A DNA stretch of 64,000 bases from Flavimobilis soli (lineage in GTDB: Bacteria; Actinomycetota; Actinomycetes; Actinomycetales; Cellulomonadaceae), in NCBI RefSeq assembly GCF_002564025.1, contig NZ_PDJH01000001.1:1674001-1738000 (forward strand), read 5' to 3'. The notes under the pieces are model-generated. The model did not search any database. It worked only from the letters and a program-made list of their open reading frames with translations, and had not been told where the DNA came from. A program made the translations under genes and the position numbers. Positions 16,746 through 24,281 of this stretch are shown here, piece after piece; the first letter of the stretch is position 1; every line of letters starts with the position of its first letter.

Positions 16746-17840
16746 TCAGGCGCAGGCCTTGATCGCGTCGACCGGAACGCCGCCCTTCTTGAACGCGGCG
16801 AGCTCCTTCGACGTCGCGAGACGCCAGCTCTTGCCGAGCTTCAGCGTCGGCTTCTTGGTAGTGCCGGCGAGCGTGAAGTTGTGCCGGATGCCGCCGCCAG
16901 GCAGGAACCCGCGCACCTTCTTGCCCGTGCGGACGCCGAGCGTGCAGTACGCCTCGGAGTACAGCCAGCCGTCGAGACGCGCCACGTGCTTGCCCTGGAC
17001 GCTGAGCACGGTGATCGAGCCGGTGTAGATGCTGCCGACCTTCTTGAGGTCGCTCACGTACACACGCGAGGTGCGCTTGCCCTTGAGCTGGGCCGACGAC
17101 GCGACGTCGCGCCACGGCACGAGCGCCGACACAGCGCCGCACGCACCAGGCGCGACCTCGTAGCGGTTGAACCACACGCGGACGCCCTTGCTCGAGACCG
17201 TCCATCCCGCCGGCGTCGCCGGCAGGCTGCGCGGGTCCCCCGCGTAGGCGGTGAGCTGGTCGTCGACGCACTTCGGGTTCTGCTCGTGCAGGGCCGTGAC
17301 GATCGCGGCGCGCGTGGCGGCGGCCTTGGGCGCCATGAACTTCGAGAGCTTGACCTTCTTGCCGGTCTTGAGGTCGAGCGTGAACGACCGTGCGCTCTGC
17401 TGCGTCACGCCGTCACACCCGGCGTCCGAGTCGAACACCATGGTCACGGACGCGTAGCGCTTCTTGTACACCGCCTTGGACACGTTCGTCACGGTGATGC
17501 TCGACGGCGCGGACCCGCCGCACGACTCCCGCCAGCTCGCGACCATCGACCGCTCGGCGGCCAGGAGCGCCTTCGCGTTCTTGGTGACGAGTGCGCGGTT
17601 CTTCGCCGTCGCCCCCTTGAGGACAGGCATGCGCGACGTCGTCGTCAAGGGGAAGGGCTTGGTGGTCGTGCTGGTGGTCTTCTTGGTGACGGTCAGGCTC
17701 GGCGCAGTCTTCGCGGCGGCCACGGGGCCCGCCGCGGTCGGCGCCGGGGCTGCTGCTGCGGGCGCGGCGATCGCGCCCGAGAGCGCGATCCCGACCGCCA
17801 GGACGGCGCCGAGGGTGGCGGTGGACATGCGTGCGGCCAT
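16746..17840 (-). CDS. Secreted DUF3298/RsiV-like domain protein
   Basis: A 364-residue exported protein. The signal peptide occupies about residues 1-33, ending in an Ala-rich cleavage region. A Lys/Thr-rich linker precedes a DUF3298-type domain: YASVTMVFDSDAGCDGV, SFTLDLKTGKKVKLSKFM, then VSSKGVRVWFNRYEVAPGACGAV, the characteristic C-terminal strand-turn. DUF3298 occurs in RsiV and PdaC-type cell-wall proteins; ligand binding is likely but the ligand is unknown. The C-terminal 90 residues form an additional beta-rich region. GGGGAG lies upstream of the ATG, and a TAGTGT promoter box is at 17890-17895. Confidence 0.8.
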   Translation of the reverse strand: MAARMSTATLGAVLAVGIALSGAIAAPAAAAPAPTAAGPVAAAKTAPSLTVTKKTTSTTTKPFPLTTTSRMPVLKGATAKNRALVTKNAKALLAAERSMVASWRESCGGSAPSSITVTNVSKAVYKKRYASVTMVFDSDAGCDGVTQQSARSFTLDLKTGKKVKLSKFMAPKAAATRAAIVTALHEQNPKCVDDQLTAYAGDPRSLPATPAGWTVSSKGVRVWFNRYEVAPGACGAVSALVPWRDVASSAQLKGKRTSRVYVSDLKKVGSIYTGSITVLSVQGKHVARLDGWLYSEAYCTLGVRTGKKVRGFLPGGGIRHNFTLAGTTKKPTLKLGKSWRLATSKELAAFKKGGVPVDAIKACA

Positions 17841-17968
17841 GGTGCTTCTCCCCTGTCTGCGGCGAGCGCACGCGCGCTCGCTGCAGCCGACACTAGCGGC
17901 GTCGTCGGCCACGTCTGTGGCGCCCCGCCCAACGTCCGGCGAGGCTTCACCCGCCTGACGACGTGCGG

Positions 17969-17974
17969 CAGCAT
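17969..17974 (+). promoter_or_regulatory. Putative -10 box of a leaderless gene
   Basis: CAGCAT, 6 nt before the ATG at 17981. It supports that ATG rather than the in-frame ATG 18 nt upstream, because no Shine-Dalgarno precedes either codon. Confidence 0.35.
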
Positions 17975-17980
17975 GGACGC

Positions 17981-18730
17981 ATGAGCGACGCCGCCTACCC
18001 GCCCGAGCCGTGGTTCCTCGCCGGGCGGATGCTCGTCTCGGCGTTCCTCGTCGCGCCCGCCGAGCTCCCGGGCCTCGACGCGGCGCTGCCCGACGGGCAC
18101 CGTCCCGTGCTCGTGCGTGGCCGCGCCGTCGTCGGCGTCGCGTCGGTGACGTACGAGGACGGCGGGATGCTCGCGTACGACGAGCTGCTCGTCGGCGTGC
18201 TGACCCGCGCCGGCCGAGCGCTGCGCGTGACGGTCCCCCAGATCTGGGTGTCGACCGAGGCGTCCGCGGCCGGCGGCCGCGAGCTGTGGGCGATCCCCAA
18301 GGACATCGCGACCTTCACGCCCGACGACGGCGCGCTCCTCGGCCAGGTCGCCCGCCCGGGTAGCAGCGCGGCGGGGAAGAGTCGCGCGGCGCGCGACGAC
18401 GCTCGCGGACGGAACTCCGCCGTCGGCACCCAGGTGCGTCTGCCCGACGGCGCCCCGCTCCTCCGTGTCGCCTCGCGCGTCGGCGCGAAGCTCTTCCCCG
18501 GCCTGCGGCTCACGCTCACGACGGCGCAGCGCACGCTCGCCGACCAGGGAGAGCCGGGCGTCGGCTCGATCACCTCGCGCAACAGCGTGCTCGCAGACCT
18601 GCGCCGCGCGCGGGTGCGCTGGGACGTCGCGCGGACGGGTCCGCTCGCGTGGCTCGCGGGCCGTCGCCCGCTCGTGTCGCTCGCGCTGTCCGACGCCGTC
18701 ATCGCCTTCGGCCGCCACGTCACCCGCTGA
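17981..18730 (+). CDS. Acetoacetate decarboxylase family protein
   Basis: A 249-residue protein. The PPEPWFLAGRMLVSAFLVAP start, the YEDGGMLAYDELLVGVL central strand and the GGRELWAIPKDIATF block match the acetoacetate decarboxylase-like family. True decarboxylases have a Lys-Lys active site; here the IPKDIA lysine corresponds to the usual active-site region, but activity on acetoacetate is not assured. Actinobacterial members are often of unknown substrate. It is convergent with the tocopherol-cyclase-like gene, leaving an 18-nt gap. Confidence 0.85.
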   Translation: MSDAAYPPEPWFLAGRMLVSAFLVAPAELPGLDAALPDGHRPVLVRGRAVVGVASVTYEDGGMLAYDELLVGVLTRAGRALRVTVPQIWVSTEASAAGGRELWAIPKDIATFTPDDGALLGQVARPGSSAAGKSRAARDDARGRNSAVGTQVRLPDGAPLLRVASRVGAKLFPGLRLTLTTAQRTLADQGEPGVGSITSRNSVLADLRRARVRWDVARTGPLAWLAGRRPLVSLALSDAVIAFGRHVTR

Positions 18731-18748
18731 GGGCGCAAGCGCGCGGCC

Positions 18749-19798
18749 CTACCCGTCCCGTCCGGCCGCCTCGCGCCGCGCGAGCTCGGCCGCCGCCCTG
18801 TCGAGGCCGCCGTGCTCGAGACCGGCGATGTTCGACGTCGCCTGCCACACCGTCCGTCCGCTGCGCCGGACGCGGACGCGCATGCGCCCGCCGAGGTGCT
18901 CGATCGCGCCGGGCACGTTGCGCCGTTCGGCGGGCAGCGGGACGGGCAGGACGTGGGCGTCGTCGAGCGGCGCGTCGGCGCGGACCTCGACCTCCCAACG
19001 CCCGGACCGGCCGTGCAGCAGCCACTCCTCGTCGGTGACGCGCGCCCGCACGGGCGACGTGCCGGGGTTGCCCAGCCGGAGCAGCGTGCCGTCGGGCAGC
19101 AGCACGACGAGCCCCGTCACCTCGGTGCGCAACGGGCCCGCGTGAACCTGACCGCCGGCGAAGGCGACGCACGCGTCGGAGCCGTCGTCGAACGCCTGCG
19201 CCTGCCCCCACCACCACGACTCGGGGAACCCGCCGCGCCCCCAGTTCTTCTCGGCGTAGACGGTCGCGCCGTCGAGGTTCCACGTCTCGCCGCCGACGAC
19301 GGCCGTCCCCTTCGCCGTCCCGCCCAGCAGCCAGGGGTGCCAGTACTGGTTGAGGCCGGGGACGGTCTGGAAGACGCTCGACCCCCCGAAGCGGGCGCGC
19401 GGCCACGGCCGCGGCGCGAGGATCGTCGCGTCGATGCGCGCCTCGGGGGAGAGGTGGACGTGCAGCTCGTCCTCCGAGCCGCGGAAGGCGTCTCCGGCGA
19501 TGACGCCGAGGCCGTGCGGGTCGGCCGCGCCGGTCGGGTGCTCGGCCTGGTACAGCGTGCCGCCGGGGTAGGCGGCGAGGCCGAGCGTCGCCCAGTGCTG
19601 GTCGGACGGCCCGAAGACCGCGGACGCGCTCGACCTGTCGCGCGGGAGCGGCCCGGCGCGGTTCACGCCCGCGAGCGCGATGAGTGCGCGCCCGTCGAGC
19701 AGCGTGAACCGCCAGAAGTAGCCCTCCATCGCGACGCCGTGCGCCGCGAGAAGGTTGCCGAACGGTCGGTCTGCCCCAGATTCCCGATACCACCCCAT
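18749..19798 (-). CDS. Tocopherol cyclase-like protein
   Basis: A 349-residue protein closely matching the tocopherol cyclase family pattern: an N-terminal MEGYFWRFTL block and, near residue 205, AEKNWGRGGFPESWWWGQAQAF, the hallmark of the VTE1 fold. Plant and cyanobacterial VTE1 closes the chromanol ring. Actinobacteria make no tocopherol, so the substrate is probably a different prenylated or lipid compound (inference). There is no signal peptide. Upstream lies a block of duplicated palindromic repeats, not a clear promoter. Confidence 0.88.
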   Translation of the reverse strand: MGWYRESGADRPFGNLLAAHGVAMEGYFWRFTLLDGRALIALAGVNRAGPLPRDRSSASAVFGPSDQHWATLGLAAYPGGTLYQAEHPTGAADPHGLGVIAGDAFRGSEDELHVHLSPEARIDATILAPRPWPRARFGGSSVFQTVPGLNQYWHPWLLGGTAKGTAVVGGETWNLDGATVYAEKNWGRGGFPESWWWGQAQAFDDGSDACVAFAGGQVHAGPLRTEVTGLVVLLPDGTLLRLGNPGTSPVRARVTDEEWLLHGRSGRWEVEVRADAPLDDAHVLPVPLPAERRNVPGAIEHLGGRMRVRVRRSGRTVWQATSNIAGLEHGGLDRAAAELARREAAGRDG

Positions 19799-19898
19799 GC
19801 AGGGACGCTACGGCCGACGACGCACGACGGCGACCGGTGGCTCGGCCTCGACCGGGCGGACCGCACAGCCCTGGCCGCGCGGCACGCGACCCGACGCC

Positions 19899-19966
19899 GA
19901 GTCCGTCGGTTCCGGCACGAGTCCGTCAGTCGCAGCTGACGGACTCAAGCCGGGACTGACGGACTC
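19899..19966. repeat. Palindromic element C, copy 1
   Basis: A 68-bp unit with four half-sites: GAGTCCGTC (19899), GAGTCCGTCAG (19919), then CTGACGGACTC twice (19936 and 19956), arranged ++--. The inner pair forms a perfect 11-bp stem around a 6-nt loop. Confidence 0.88.
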
Positions 19967-20095
19967 GCGCATGCCCCGCCACGCGGGTCCGGGGCGATTC
20001 GGCACCCGACGACGCACGACGGCGACCGGGCGGACCTCGCGGCCTCGGCGGGCAGGCCCCGCGACCTCGGCCGCGAGCACCCGCGACCCGACGCC

Positions 20096-20163
20096 GAGTC
20101 CGTCCGTTCCCGCACGAGTCCGTCAGTCGCCGCTGACGGACTCAAGCCGGGACTGACGGACTC
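20096..20163. repeat. Palindromic element C, copy 2
   Basis: A 68-bp unit with the same four half-sites and spacing as copy 1 and only a few substitutions. It sits in the second unit of the tandem duplication. Confidence 0.88.
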
Positions 20164-20238
20164 GCGCAAACCCCGCCACGCGGGCGGCGGCGCGCCGGAG
20201 GAGGCCTGGGCCCGGCGGTCTCAGCGGCCCGCACGCCC

Positions 20239-20805
20239 TCACTCCTCCCGGAGCGGGACGAACGTGTAGGCGCCGCTCTGCTCGATGCGCAAACCGTCGC
20301 CCTCCCGGTCGACGACGGTCATGCGGCCGCGCACGGGGATGACCATGCGGCCGTCGTCGGCGAGCTGCGCGACGAGCGTCTCGGGGACGTCGAGCGCTTC
20401 GGCGGAGACGAGGATGCGGTCGTACGGGCCGTCGTCGGGCCACCCGAGGCGCCGCGGCACGGCCTGCTCGACGCGCGGGGCGAGGTCCCCGAGGAATGCG
20501 GTGAGGTTGCGGCGCGCGAAGCTCACGAGCGCGGGGTCGAGCTCGACTCCGACGACGGTGCCGCCGGGCGTGACGAGGTGGTCGAGGAGGGCGGCGGTCC
20601 AGCCGGATCCGGAGCCGACGTCGAGCACCGCGTGCCCGGGCCGCGCGTCGAGGAGGCGGAGCGTCTCGGCGACCGTGCTCGGCTGCGAGCACGTCGCGCC
20701 GTGGCCGATGCCGAGCGGGACGTCGAGCCCGGCGCGCTCACGCTGCGTCGGCGGCAGGAACTCCTGTCGCGCGACGGCGCGCATCGCCTCTGCTACCCGG
20801 TCCAT
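20239..20805 (-). CDS. pcm: Protein-L-isoaspartate O-methyltransferase
   Basis: A 188-residue SAM-dependent methyltransferase of the PCMT family, which repairs isoaspartyl residues in aged proteins. Visible signatures are the N-terminal RQEFLPPTQRERAGLDVPL block, GHGATCSQPSTVAETL (the family has ISQPxxVA), motif I VLDVGSGSGWTAALL, and the post-motif GVELDPALV. It is slightly shorter than the usual 200-220 residues but complete in motifs. It lies about 40 nt downstream of the permease gene stop on the same strand; co-transcription is possible. Confidence 0.9.
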   Translation of the reverse strand: MDRVAEAMRAVARQEFLPPTQRERAGLDVPLGIGHGATCSQPSTVAETLRLLDARPGHAVLDVGSGSGWTAALLDHLVTPGGTVVGVELDPALVSFARRNLTAFLGDLAPRVEQAVPRRLGWPDDGPYDRILVSAEALDVPETLVAQLADDGRMVIPVRGRMTVVDREGDGLRIEQSGAYTFVPLREE

Positions 20806-20844
20806 CGCCTGTACGGCGGTCGTGCCGGACGTCTCCCCCGACCT

Positions 20845-22362
20845 TCATCCGGTCGTGCCGCCTACCTCCTCCTCCGACTCGATCTGGGCACCCCGACCCA
20901 CGAGGCTGTGCCTGCGGGAGTACGTGAAGTAGATGACGAAGCCCGCCGCGAGCCAGACGCCGAAGCGCAGCCAGGTGATCGTCGTCAGGTTGGTCATGAG
21001 CCACAGGCACGCGACGCCGGACACGATCGGCAGCAGCGGCGACCATGGCACGCGGAACCCGCGCGCGAGGTCGGGCCGCTGCTTGCGCAGCAGCGGCACG
21101 GCGAAGCTCACGAGGACGAACGCGGAGAGCGTGCCGATGTTGATCATGTCCGCGAGCGCGGACACGTCGGTGAGTGCGGCGACGAGCGCGACGACGACGC
21201 CGGCCCCGATCTGCAGCCGCGCGGGCGTGCGGTGGACGGGGTGCGTCACGGACAGTGCGCGGGGGAGCAGGCCGTCGCGGCTCATCGAGAAGACGATCCG
21301 GGTGAGGCCGAGCAGGAGCACCATGATGACGGACGTGAGCCCGACGAGGATGCCCATCGAGATGACCTTGCCGGCCCAGTCGGCGCCGACCAGCACGAAC
21401 GCCGAGGTGAGCGACGGGTCGTCGACCTGGGCGAGCTCGGCGTAGGAGACCATGCCGGTGACGACGATCGTCACGAGGACGTAGAGCACGGTGACGACAC
21501 CGAGGCCGCCGAGGATGCCGCGCGGCAGGTTACGCTGCGGGTCGCGTGTCTCCTCGGCGGTGGTCGCGACGACGTCGAACCCGATGAACGCGAAGAACAC
21601 GAGGGCCGCGCCGGACAGGACGCCGACGACGCCGTACATCGACGGCTCGAGGCCGGTGAGCCAGGCGAACAGCGGCTGGTGCAGGCCGGACGCGCTCTCG
21701 GCGGGCTCGGCCGGCGGGATGAACGGCGAGAAGTTCTCGGCCTTGACGTAGAAGAAGCCGACGACGATCACGAAGAGCGTGATGGACACCTTGATGATCG
21801 TGAACACGGAGTTCACGCGGGTGCTCATCTTGGTGCCGAGGACGAGCAGCGTCGTGAACACCGCGACGATGAGTGCGGGTCCCCAGTCGAAGGCGACCGG
21901 GCCGAGCTGCAGCTCCATGGGGATGTCGACGCCGAAGAGCTCGAACGCGTCGCCGAGGTAGATGCCCCAGAACTTCGCGATGACGGCGGCGGCGAGGAGC
22001 ATCTCGAGGATGAGGTCCCAGCCGATGATCCACGCGACGACCTCGCCCATGGTCGCGTAGGAGTAGGTGTAGGCGGAGCCGGCGATGGGCAGGGTCGAGG
22101 CGAACTCGGCGTAGCACATCATCGCGAGGCCGCACACGACCGAGGCGATGAGGAACGAGATGATGACGCCCGGTCCGGCGTGGTTCGCGGCCGCCTCGGC
22201 GCCGACGGAGAAGATGCCGGCACCGACCGCGACGGCGACGCCGAGGACGGCGAGGTCCCACGCGCTGAGGTCGCGCCTCAGGGACCGCTTCGGGTCCTCG
22301 CTCGTCGCGATCGCTGCTTCGATGGACTTGCGCCGTCCGCTGCCCTCAGCCGTCGTGGCCAT
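20845..22362 (-). CDS. APC-family amino acid permease (CAT-like)
   Basis: A 505-residue transporter with about 12 membrane helices. The early block GVAVAVGAGIFSVGAEAAANHAGPG is the conserved helix-1 region of APC transporters, and YAEFASTLPIAGSAYTYSYATMGE the helix-3 region; both fit the cationic amino-acid (CAT/YfnA) subfamily. The substrate is unknown. The ATG follows a GGGAGCAGGG ribosome site. A hairpin separates it from the chemoreceptor gene upstream, so it probably has its own promoter in that short gap. Confidence 0.92.
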   Translation of the reverse strand: MATTAEGSGRRKSIEAAIATSEDPKRSLRRDLSAWDLAVLGVAVAVGAGIFSVGAEAAANHAGPGVIISFLIASVVCGLAMMCYAEFASTLPIAGSAYTYSYATMGEVVAWIIGWDLILEMLLAAAVIAKFWGIYLGDAFELFGVDIPMELQLGPVAFDWGPALIVAVFTTLLVLGTKMSTRVNSVFTIIKVSITLFVIVVGFFYVKAENFSPFIPPAEPAESASGLHQPLFAWLTGLEPSMYGVVGVLSGAALVFFAFIGFDVVATTAEETRDPQRNLPRGILGGLGVVTVLYVLVTIVVTGMVSYAELAQVDDPSLTSAFVLVGADWAGKVISMGILVGLTSVIMVLLLGLTRIVFSMSRDGLLPRALSVTHPVHRTPARLQIGAGVVVALVAALTDVSALADMINIGTLSAFVLVSFAVPLLRKQRPDLARGFRVPWSPLLPIVSGVACLWLMTNLTTITWLRFGVWLAAGFVIYFTYSRRHSLVGRGAQIESEEEVGGTTG

Positions 22363-22400
22363 CCCTGCTCCCACCAGTAGTTCCTGTCCTCCGAGACTGC

Positions 22401-22428
22401 CCCCGTCGCTGGTGGGACGCCAGCGGGG
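22401..22428 (-). terminator. Hairpin after the chemoreceptor gene
   Basis: CGCTGG (22407-22412) pairs with CCAGCG (22420-22425), extended by CCCC/GGG outer pairs, directly downstream of the chemoreceptor stop and upstream of the permease start on the same strand. Confidence 0.55.
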
Positions 22429-22443
22429 CACGCCGAGCGGCCG

Positions 22444-24027
22444 CTACCGGCTGAAGGAGGCGAGCACCGTCTGCAGGTACTGGGACGCGTCGACGAGCTC
22501 GTGGGCGGCGTCGCGGACGGACACGATCTCCTCGGCGGTCGCCCGGGAGGCGGCCTCGACGTCGCGCAGCGAGCTGGCGATCGTGCGGCCACCGTCGGCG
22601 ACGAGCTCGACCGAGCGGGCCATCTCGTTGGTCGTCGAGGTCTGCTCCTCGACGGCCCCAGCGATGGACACCTGGTAGTCGTTGATGCGCGTGACGACGT
22701 CGGTGATGTGCGCGATCTCGGACGTCGCACGGTCGACGGTCGCCTGGATCTCCTCGACCTGCTCGGTGATGCCGCCGGTCGCGGTCGCGGTCTCCTGCGC
22801 GAGGTCCTTGACCTCGCTCGCGACGACGGCGAACCCGCGCCCGGCCTCGCCGGCGCGTGCGGCCTCGATCGTCGCGTTGAGCGCGAGGAGGTTGGTCTGC
22901 GCGGCGATCGCGGAGATGACCTTGACGACGCTGCTGATCTGCGCGGACGCCTCGCCGAGGGCGACGACGGTCTTCGACGTCGCGTCGGCGGCGTTGACGG
23001 CCTCGGTCGCGATCTGCGCGGCGGCGTTCGCGTTCTGGGCGATCTCGGAGATCGAGGCGCCCATCTGGTGGGTGCCGGCGGCGACGGTCTCGATGCCGGA
23101 CGCGACCTCGGTCGCGGAGCCGGCGAGGTCGACGGTCTGCTCGGTCGCGTTCGCCGTGGCGGTCGCGATGCCGTCGCCGGTCGCGAGGAGCTTGCGGGCC
23201 GACGCGTCGAGGCGGGCGGCGACCTGCGCGACCTCGTCCGCGACGGACTGCGACCGGTCGAGGGTCGCGTTGAGGGACACGGCGAGCTGCTCGAGCTCGG
23301 TGCGGCCGCGGCCCTCGTCGAGGCGGATGCTGAGGTCACCGGTGCCGAGGACCTGCGCGGCGCGGCGGATGGGCGTGACGATCGAGCGTGCGATGACGAT
23401 GCACACGGCGACGGTCACGGCGAGCACGACGAGGGTGGCGAGGGCGAGGCGCGCGGCGTCGCCGAGGGCGACCTGCTGCACGTCGTCGACGTAGACGCCC
23501 GAGCCGATGATCCAGCCCCACGGCTCGTAGCCGACGACGTACGACACCTTGGGCTGCGGCGCCTCGTAGCCCGGCTTGGGCCACTGGTAGTCGACGAACC
23601 CCGCTCCGTCGGCCTTGACGACGTTCACCATCTCGACGAACAGGAGCTTGCCGTCCGGGTCGGCGTTCTGGCTGAGGTCGGTGCCGTCCATCTCGGGCTT
23701 GATGGGATGCATGACCATGGCGGGCGCCATGTCGTTGATCCAGAAGTACTCCTCGCCCGCGTAGCGCATGTCCCGCACGGCGGAGATCGCTGCGGCCTGC
23801 GCAGCCTCACGGCTCATGGCTCCGCTCGTCTCCTGCGCGCCGAAGTAGGCGAGTACGCCGGCGGCGGACTCGACGACGGCGCGGGTCGCGTCCTGACGCT
23901 CGGTCATGACGCGGTCGCGGACGAGGAGGCTCGCGATGACGGTGAGCGCACCCATGCCGAGCGCTGCGAGGACCACGATCGCGACGAGTCGCGTCATGAT
24001 CGAGGTCGAGCCGAGTCGTGCGGTCAT
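22444..24027 (-). CDS. Methyl-accepting chemotaxis protein with Cache sensor
   Basis: A 527-residue receptor. TM1 spans about 10-32 and is followed by an extracytoplasmic single-Cache domain (about 35-185; GEEYFWINDMAPAMVMHP and YVVGYEPWGWIIGSGVYVDDV). TM2 is about 190-212, then HAMP (about 212-265) and the cytoplasmic signalling domain, whose hairpin tip reads AAQTNLLALNATIEAARAGE. Single-Cache domains of this type often bind small carboxylates. The ATG follows AGGAGCACCC. It implies a motile organism, though no flagellar genes are in the window. The divergent neighbour is a dicarboxylate-type transporter, a suggestive pairing. Confidence 0.93.
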   Translation of the reverse strand: MTARLGSTSIMTRLVAIVVLAALGMGALTVIASLLVRDRVMTERQDATRAVVESAAGVLAYFGAQETSGAMSREAAQAAAISAVRDMRYAGEEYFWINDMAPAMVMHPIKPEMDGTDLSQNADPDGKLLFVEMVNVVKADGAGFVDYQWPKPGYEAPQPKVSYVVGYEPWGWIIGSGVYVDDVQQVALGDAARLALATLVVLAVTVAVCIVIARSIVTPIRRAAQVLGTGDLSIRLDEGRGRTELEQLAVSLNATLDRSQSVADEVAQVAARLDASARKLLATGDGIATATANATEQTVDLAGSATEVASGIETVAAGTHQMGASISEIAQNANAAAQIATEAVNAADATSKTVVALGEASAQISSVVKVISAIAAQTNLLALNATIEAARAGEAGRGFAVVASEVKDLAQETATATGGITEQVEEIQATVDRATSEIAHITDVVTRINDYQVSIAGAVEEQTSTTNEMARSVELVADGGRTIASSLRDVEAASRATAEEIVSVRDAAHELVDASQYLQTVLASFSR

Positions 24028-24175
24028 CGGGTGCTCCTGGGGCGGCGCGGGGTGGATGGTGCCGGGCTGTGCGGTGCTGCTGGTGCGGGCACTCATCGGT
24101 CAGGCGAGGGGCCCGGTGAGGCGACCAGGACAAGACCATCCACAGGCTGAGGCGATAACACCCCCGGTTGCGGCG

Positions 24176-24250
24176 GGTAATGCTCCGCATGGCAACCCGT
24201 TGGTCCTACGGAGCCGCGGAATTCCGCCACTAGCGTGGCTGCCAGGACCT
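24176..24250 (+). promoter_or_regulatory. Candidate structured leader between chemoreceptor and DASS genes
   Basis: The divergent 254-bp gap holds several possible stems: GCTCCG pairs with CGGAGC around a loop containing CAACCCGTTG; GCGGAATTCCGC is self-complementary; GCCACTAGCGTGGC forms a hairpin; and GGTCCT pairs with AGGACC over longer range. It does not match a riboswitch consensus I know well. Confidence 0.3.
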
Positions 24251-24281
24251 TTCCGGGCCGAGCGACGAGGAGGCCCCGACC

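Larger units (their letters stand above)
19815..20185. repeat. Imperfect tandem duplication (two units of about 180 bp)
   Basis: The 440-bp gap between the tocopherol-cyclase-like gene and the methyltransferase gene contains no gene. It holds two copies of one unit: each begins CGACGACGCACGACGGCGAC (19815 and 20007), continues through a diverged middle, carries one type-C palindrome, and ends near CCCCGCCACGCGGG. The offset is about 192-197 bp. Confidence 0.85.

Noticed and set aside
20578..22380. A 600-codon plus-strand frame opposite the permease
   Set aside because: Composition is His/Asp/Arg-rich and domain-free, and the minus strand encodes a recognisable APC permease.
24100..24281. c-di-GMP-I riboswitch upstream of the chemoreceptor
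   Set aside because: The expected GGCAAACC and CGCAAAGC elements are not present on either strand.
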